In this document: piece after piece, positions 31,338 to 33,704 of the stretch
Position numbering within the stretch: position 1 is the first letter of the stretch
How the letters are laid out: each line of letters opens with the position of its first letter
NCBI RefSeq assembly: GCF_019805165.1
Contig: NZ_RWIJ01000045.1
Span: 1-33,704 of the forward strand
DNA from: Azospirillum sp. 412522
GTDB taxonomy: Bacteria > Pseudomonadota > Alphaproteobacteria > Azospirillales > Azospirillaceae
Reading direction: 5' to 3'
Length of the DNA stretch: 33,704 bases
Translations under genes and position numbers: made by a program
Notes under the pieces: model-generated
Database searches by the model: none
Seen by the model: only the letters and a program-made list of their open reading frames with translations
Told to the model about the DNA's origin: nothing

Positions 31338-32018
31338 ATGCCCTTCAGCAGCAAACCGAGCGAGCCCATCCGTCAGCTTCTGGCAGGCATCAAAGCCTTC
31401 CGCGCCCGCTATTACGAGCGTCGCCCCGACAGCATGCGACAACTGGCGACCGAAGGGCAGCACCCGGAGGTCCTGCTGATCGGCTGCTCCGACAGCCGCG
31501 TCGATCCCGCGCTGCTGACCATGGCCGAGCCGGGCGAACTGTTCGTGGTGCGCAACGTCGCCAACCTCGTCCCGCCCTACCAGCCCGACGGCGCCTATCA
31601 CGGCACCTCGGCCGCCATCGAATATGCGGTCAAGGTGCTGAAGGTGTCGGAGATCATCGTGCTGGGCCATGCCCAGTGCGGCGGCATCAAAGGCCTGATC
31701 CGGCTGCGGGCCGGCCAGAAGGCCGACGACGACTTCGTCTCCCCCTGGGTGTCCATCGCCGGTTCGGCGCTCGACCCCTATGTCGGGCCGGAAGGCTCCG
31801 AGCAGGCGCGCGCCGACGCGGAGAAGCTGCAGGACACCCCGGCGGTGATCGAACGGGCGGCGGTCCGCGCCTCCGTCGAGAATCTGATGACCTTCCCCTT
31901 CGTGCGCGAAGGCGTCGAGGCCGGCACGCTGAACATCCATGGCTGGTGGTTCGACATCGAGTCGGGCGAGATGTGGGCAATCCACCCCGTCACCCGCCTG
32001 TTCCAGCCGGTCGAGTGA
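31338..32018 (+). CDS. Beta-class carbonic anhydrase
   Basis: A 226-aa beta-carbonic anhydrase, interconverting carbon dioxide and bicarbonate in the cytosol. Zinc ligands are Cys50, His111 and Cys114 (GCSDSR and GHAQCGG), with the Asp52-Arg54 dyad in CSDSR. Typical context: LFVVRNVANLVPPY, HGTSAAIEYAVKVLKVSEIIVLGHAQCGGI, and the C-terminal LNIHGWWFDIESGEMW. Length is standard. The ATG at 31338 (MPFSSKPSEP) is preceded by GGGAACGAG and is preferred over an upstream ATG at 31278 with no ribosome binding site. Such enzymes supply bicarbonate to carboxylases; no neighbouring gene explains a special role. Confidence 0.95.
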   Translation: MPFSSKPSEPIRQLLAGIKAFRARYYERRPDSMRQLATEGQHPEVLLIGCSDSRVDPALLTMAEPGELFVVRNVANLVPPYQPDGAYHGTSAAIEYAVKVLKVSEIIVLGHAQCGGIKGLIRLRAGQKADDDFVSPWVSIAGSALDPYVGPEGSEQARADAEKLQDTPAVIERAAVRASVENLMTFPFVREGVEAGTLNIHGWWFDIESGEMWAIHPVTRLFQPVE

Positions 32019-32030
32019 GCGTGTCCGGCT

Positions 32031-32095
32031 GATAATCAGGCCGATAATTAGGCGATGAAGCGTTAACCCGACCGCCGGCACGGGAATTGCCGGCG
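32031..32095. repeat. 12-bp tandem repeat and hairpin between carbonic anhydrase and lipoprotein genes
   Basis: GATAATCAGGCC (32031-32042) and GATAATTAGGCG (32043-32054) are adjacent direct repeats. An 8-bp inverted repeat CGCCGGCA-7-TGCCGGCG follows (32073-32095), with no T-run. Together they fill most of the 142-bp gap before the lipoprotein gene. Confidence 0.65.
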
Positions 32096-32160
32096 CCCTG
32101 CCCTGTTGAGGGCGAAGGAAGACTGCTCCTTCGCAACCCTCATCAGGGAAAGGGACTGCC

Positions 32161-32427
32161 ATGAAGACCGCGCTTCGATTCGTGATCGTCGCCGCCGTGC
32201 CGCTGGCGCTCGCCGCCTGCAACCAGACCAGCAGCAACAGCGGCAGCAGCGGGGGGCTGTTCGGCGGCAGCGGCGGCGGGCTGTTCGGGTCGGGAGGCTC
32301 CGACTCGTCCTACGCCCGCAACGGGCGCTGCGACGACCCGCGCTACAACACCTCCAACGGCGGCCATGCCGAGGCCGGGACCGACGATTACGACTGCTCC
32401 CGCTACGGCAACGGCCTGAAGCGCTGA
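32161..32427 (+). CDS. Small lipoprotein with CDDPR...GTDxxDC motif
   Basis: An 88-aa secreted lipoprotein. A short signal peptide (MKTALRFVIVAAVPLALAAC) ends in lipobox LAAC with Cys20. Then comes a Ser/Gly-rich linker containing two similar blocks (GGLFGGSG, GGLFGSGG), and a C-terminal motif, NGRCDDPRYNTSNGGHAEAG followed by TDDYDCSRYGNGLK. This Cys pair with acidic residues recurs at the ends of several secreted alphaproteobacterial proteins; its role is not known, calcium or disulphide stabilisation being plausible. The start follows AAAGGGA at good spacing. The last 25 bp overlap the end of the opposite TPR gene. Confidence 0.8.
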   Translation: MKTALRFVIVAAVPLALAACNQTSSNSGSSGGLFGGSGGGLFGSGGSDSSYARNGRCDDPRYNTSNGGHAEAGTDDYDCSRYGNGLKR

Positions 32428-33704
32428 GCCAGCGCCAGTAGGTCGGCGGCCATCCGCCCGGCGACCGCAGGCCAGTCGCCGGGCGCCGGCTGCCGGAACA
32501 GGCGGGCGGTCGGATACCACGGGCTGTCGTCGCGGCCGGTCAGCCAGCGCCAGTCCGCCGAGAAGGGCAGAGCCACCCACAGAGGCCGGCCAAGCGCCCC
32601 GGCCAGATGGGCCGGTCCGGTGCAGGACGACACCACGAGGTCGAGATTGGCCATGATCGCCGCGGTGTCGGCGAAGTCGGCGATTTCGGGACCGAGATCG
32701 GTGAAATTCTCCGGCAGCGCGGCATCCGCGAGATCGGCACGCCCCGGCCCCATCTGCAGGCCGTAGAAGCGGCAGCCCGGCACGTCGAACAGGCCGCGCA
32801 GGCCGGCCAGCCGGGGGGACCGGTCCTCGTCGCCGGGAAAGCGCGGGTTGCCGGCCCAGACGACGCCGACGCGGACCGCATCCCGCTGTCCCAGCCTTTC
32901 GCGCCAGCGGGCGGCGCGCGCGGGGTCGGGCCGCAGATAGGGGGTTTCGGCGGGCACGCCGTCCAGCTTGGTGGCGAAGGCGCGCGGCAGACTCATCAGC
33001 GGGCATTCCAGATCGAAGGGCGGCAGCGGATCGCCGCGGGCGATGATTTGGACCGCCTGCTGCCCGTCCCCCTGCCCCTGCCCCTGCAAACCCGGCATCA
33101 GCGGCAGAAGCGGGCGCTGCACCTCCAGCACCACCCGGCCGCCGCGCGCCGCCACCAGCGGGACATAGCGGAGAAACTGGAGCGTGTCGCCCAGCCCCTG
33201 TTCGGCATAGAGCAGGACGGTCCGGCCATCGAGCGGCTCGCCGCGCCAGGACGGCTGGGCGAAGCGGCGCCAGGGCGGCTCGGCGCGGTCGTCCTGGCGG
33301 CGCCAGTCGAACTCCGGCCAGCCGCCCTCGTAATCGCCGGCCATCAGCCGGGCGAAGCCGAGATTCCAGTGCAGGCCGGCATCCTGCGGCCGGTCGGCCA
33401 GGGCGCGCTCGAACTCGGCCGCCGCCGCCGCCGGGCGGGCCATGGCGAACAGGGCGGTGCCGCGCGCCGCCCACAGGGACGGGCCGGGGCGCAGCCGTTC
33501 CGCCGTCGCGAAAGCCTCCAGCGAGTCCGGGAAGCGGCCGAGCTTGGCCAGCACGGCGCCCAGCACCTCCCACGCCTCGCCGTTGTCGCGGTCGATGGCC
33601 AGCGAGTCGCGGGCGGCGGCTTCGGCCTGCGGCCAGCGCCGTTGCGCGGCCAGCGCGGCGGCCAGCGTCGCCTGGACGACGGCCGAGCGGGCGTTCAGGC
33701 GCAG
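32403..33704 (-). CDS. TPR protein with glycosyltransferase-like C-terminal domain (5' end outside window)
   Basis: The frame is open to the window edge (codon boundary at 33704) and ends TAG at 32405-32403, giving 433 visible residues. The N-terminal part holds TPR units, for example AEAAARDSLAIDRDNGEAWEVLGAVLAKLGRFPDSLEAFATAERLRPG and the following AAAEFERALADRPQDAGLHWNLGFARLMAGDYEGGWPEFDWR. The C-terminal part (YAEQGLGDTLQFLRYVPLVAARGGRVVLEVQRPLLPLM, VGVVWAGNPRFPGDEDRSPRLAGL, STCTGPAHLAGALGRPLWVALPF-like) is a GT-B fold domain related to heptosyltransferases (family 9) and O-GlcNAc-type enzymes; donor and acceptor are unknown. A GTG at 33566 is internal, since TPR sequence continues upstream. 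It overlaps the convergent lipoprotein gene by 25 bp. Confidence 0.88.
   Translation of the reverse strand: MRLNARSAVVQATLAAALAAQRRWPQAEAAARDSLAIDRDNGEAWEVLGAVLAKLGRFPDSLEAFATAERLRPGPSLWAARGTALFAMARPAAAAAEFERALADRPQDAGLHWNLGFARLMAGDYEGGWPEFDWRRQDDRAEPPWRRFAQPSWRGEPLDGRTVLLYAEQGLGDTLQFLRYVPLVAARGGRVVLEVQRPLLPLMPGLQGQGQGDGQQAVQIIARGDPLPPFDLECPLMSLPRAFATKLDGVPAETPYLRPDPARAARWRERLGQRDAVRVGVVWAGNPRFPGDEDRSPRLAGLRGLFDVPGCRFYGLQMGPGRADLADAALPENFTDLGPEIADFADTAAIMANLDLVVSSCTGPAHLAGALGRPLWVALPFSADWRWLTGRDDSPWYPTARLFRQPAPGDWPAVAGRMAADLLALAQRFRPLP

Overview
The window is a high-GC alphaproteobacterial chromosome segment, most likely Rhodospirillales and Azospirillum-like. That placement is inferred from gene content and protein flavour: a cytosolic methyl-accepting region fused to PilZ, a DUF1013/TrcR gene, DUF1192, DUF2189 and DUF4169 genes, a phasin, and a clustered ubiK-family/ybjN/proC set. 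No rRNA or tRNA gene, CRISPR array, transposase or integrase was seen. Coding density is high and most genes are housekeeping.

Layout. 1-1559: 3' part of mutS. 1578-3480 (-): map, a Nudix hydrolase and a DUF985 cupin joined by ATGA overlaps. 3651-5099 (+): radA. A REP-like element and a 21-bp tandem repeat precede cvpA-purF (5364-7609) and an SDR gene. A second copy of the REP-like element separates SDR from the yfgM-bamB-der operon (12166-8709, -). 12489-14868: two divergent NarL/LuxR-type regulators around about 1 kb of apparently non-coding DNA. 14937-16949 (-): Cache-HAMP-MCP-PilZ chemoreceptor. 17149-19522 (-): csaA-like, phasin, TetR-like and YbaK-like genes. 19547-21219 (-): an AT-richer pair, an RTX protein and an unrecognised 289-aa protein. 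21391-26753 (-): proC, ybjN-like, ubiK-like and a large asmA-family gene. 27030-28199 (+): DUF4169 and DUF2189 genes; 28257-28454 (-): DUF1192 gene. 28598-32427 (+): quinone oxidoreductase, trcR, ubiX, beta-carbonic anhydrase and a small lipoprotein. 32403-33704 (-): C-terminal part of a TPR/glycosyltransferase-like gene that runs off the window.

How the genes fit together. The core set covers DNA repair (mutS, radA), de novo purine synthesis (cvpA-purF), outer-membrane and ribosome assembly (yfgM-bamB-der), proline synthesis (proC), ubiquinone-related steps (ubiX, ubiK-like), and protein N-terminal maturation (map). Accessory functions are PHA granule coating (phasin), c-di-GMP-linked chemotaxis (MCP-PilZ) and a probable type I-secreted calcium-binding protein (RTX).

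No clearly new multi-gene system was found. The best leads are the AT-rich RTX plus unknown gene pair, the structured 1-kb gap between the two LuxR-type regulators, the regulator with a degenerate receiver, the phasin promoter with a 17-nt palindrome, and a set of perfect inverted repeats just upstream of several genes. All positions and translations were read by eye; no database search was run.
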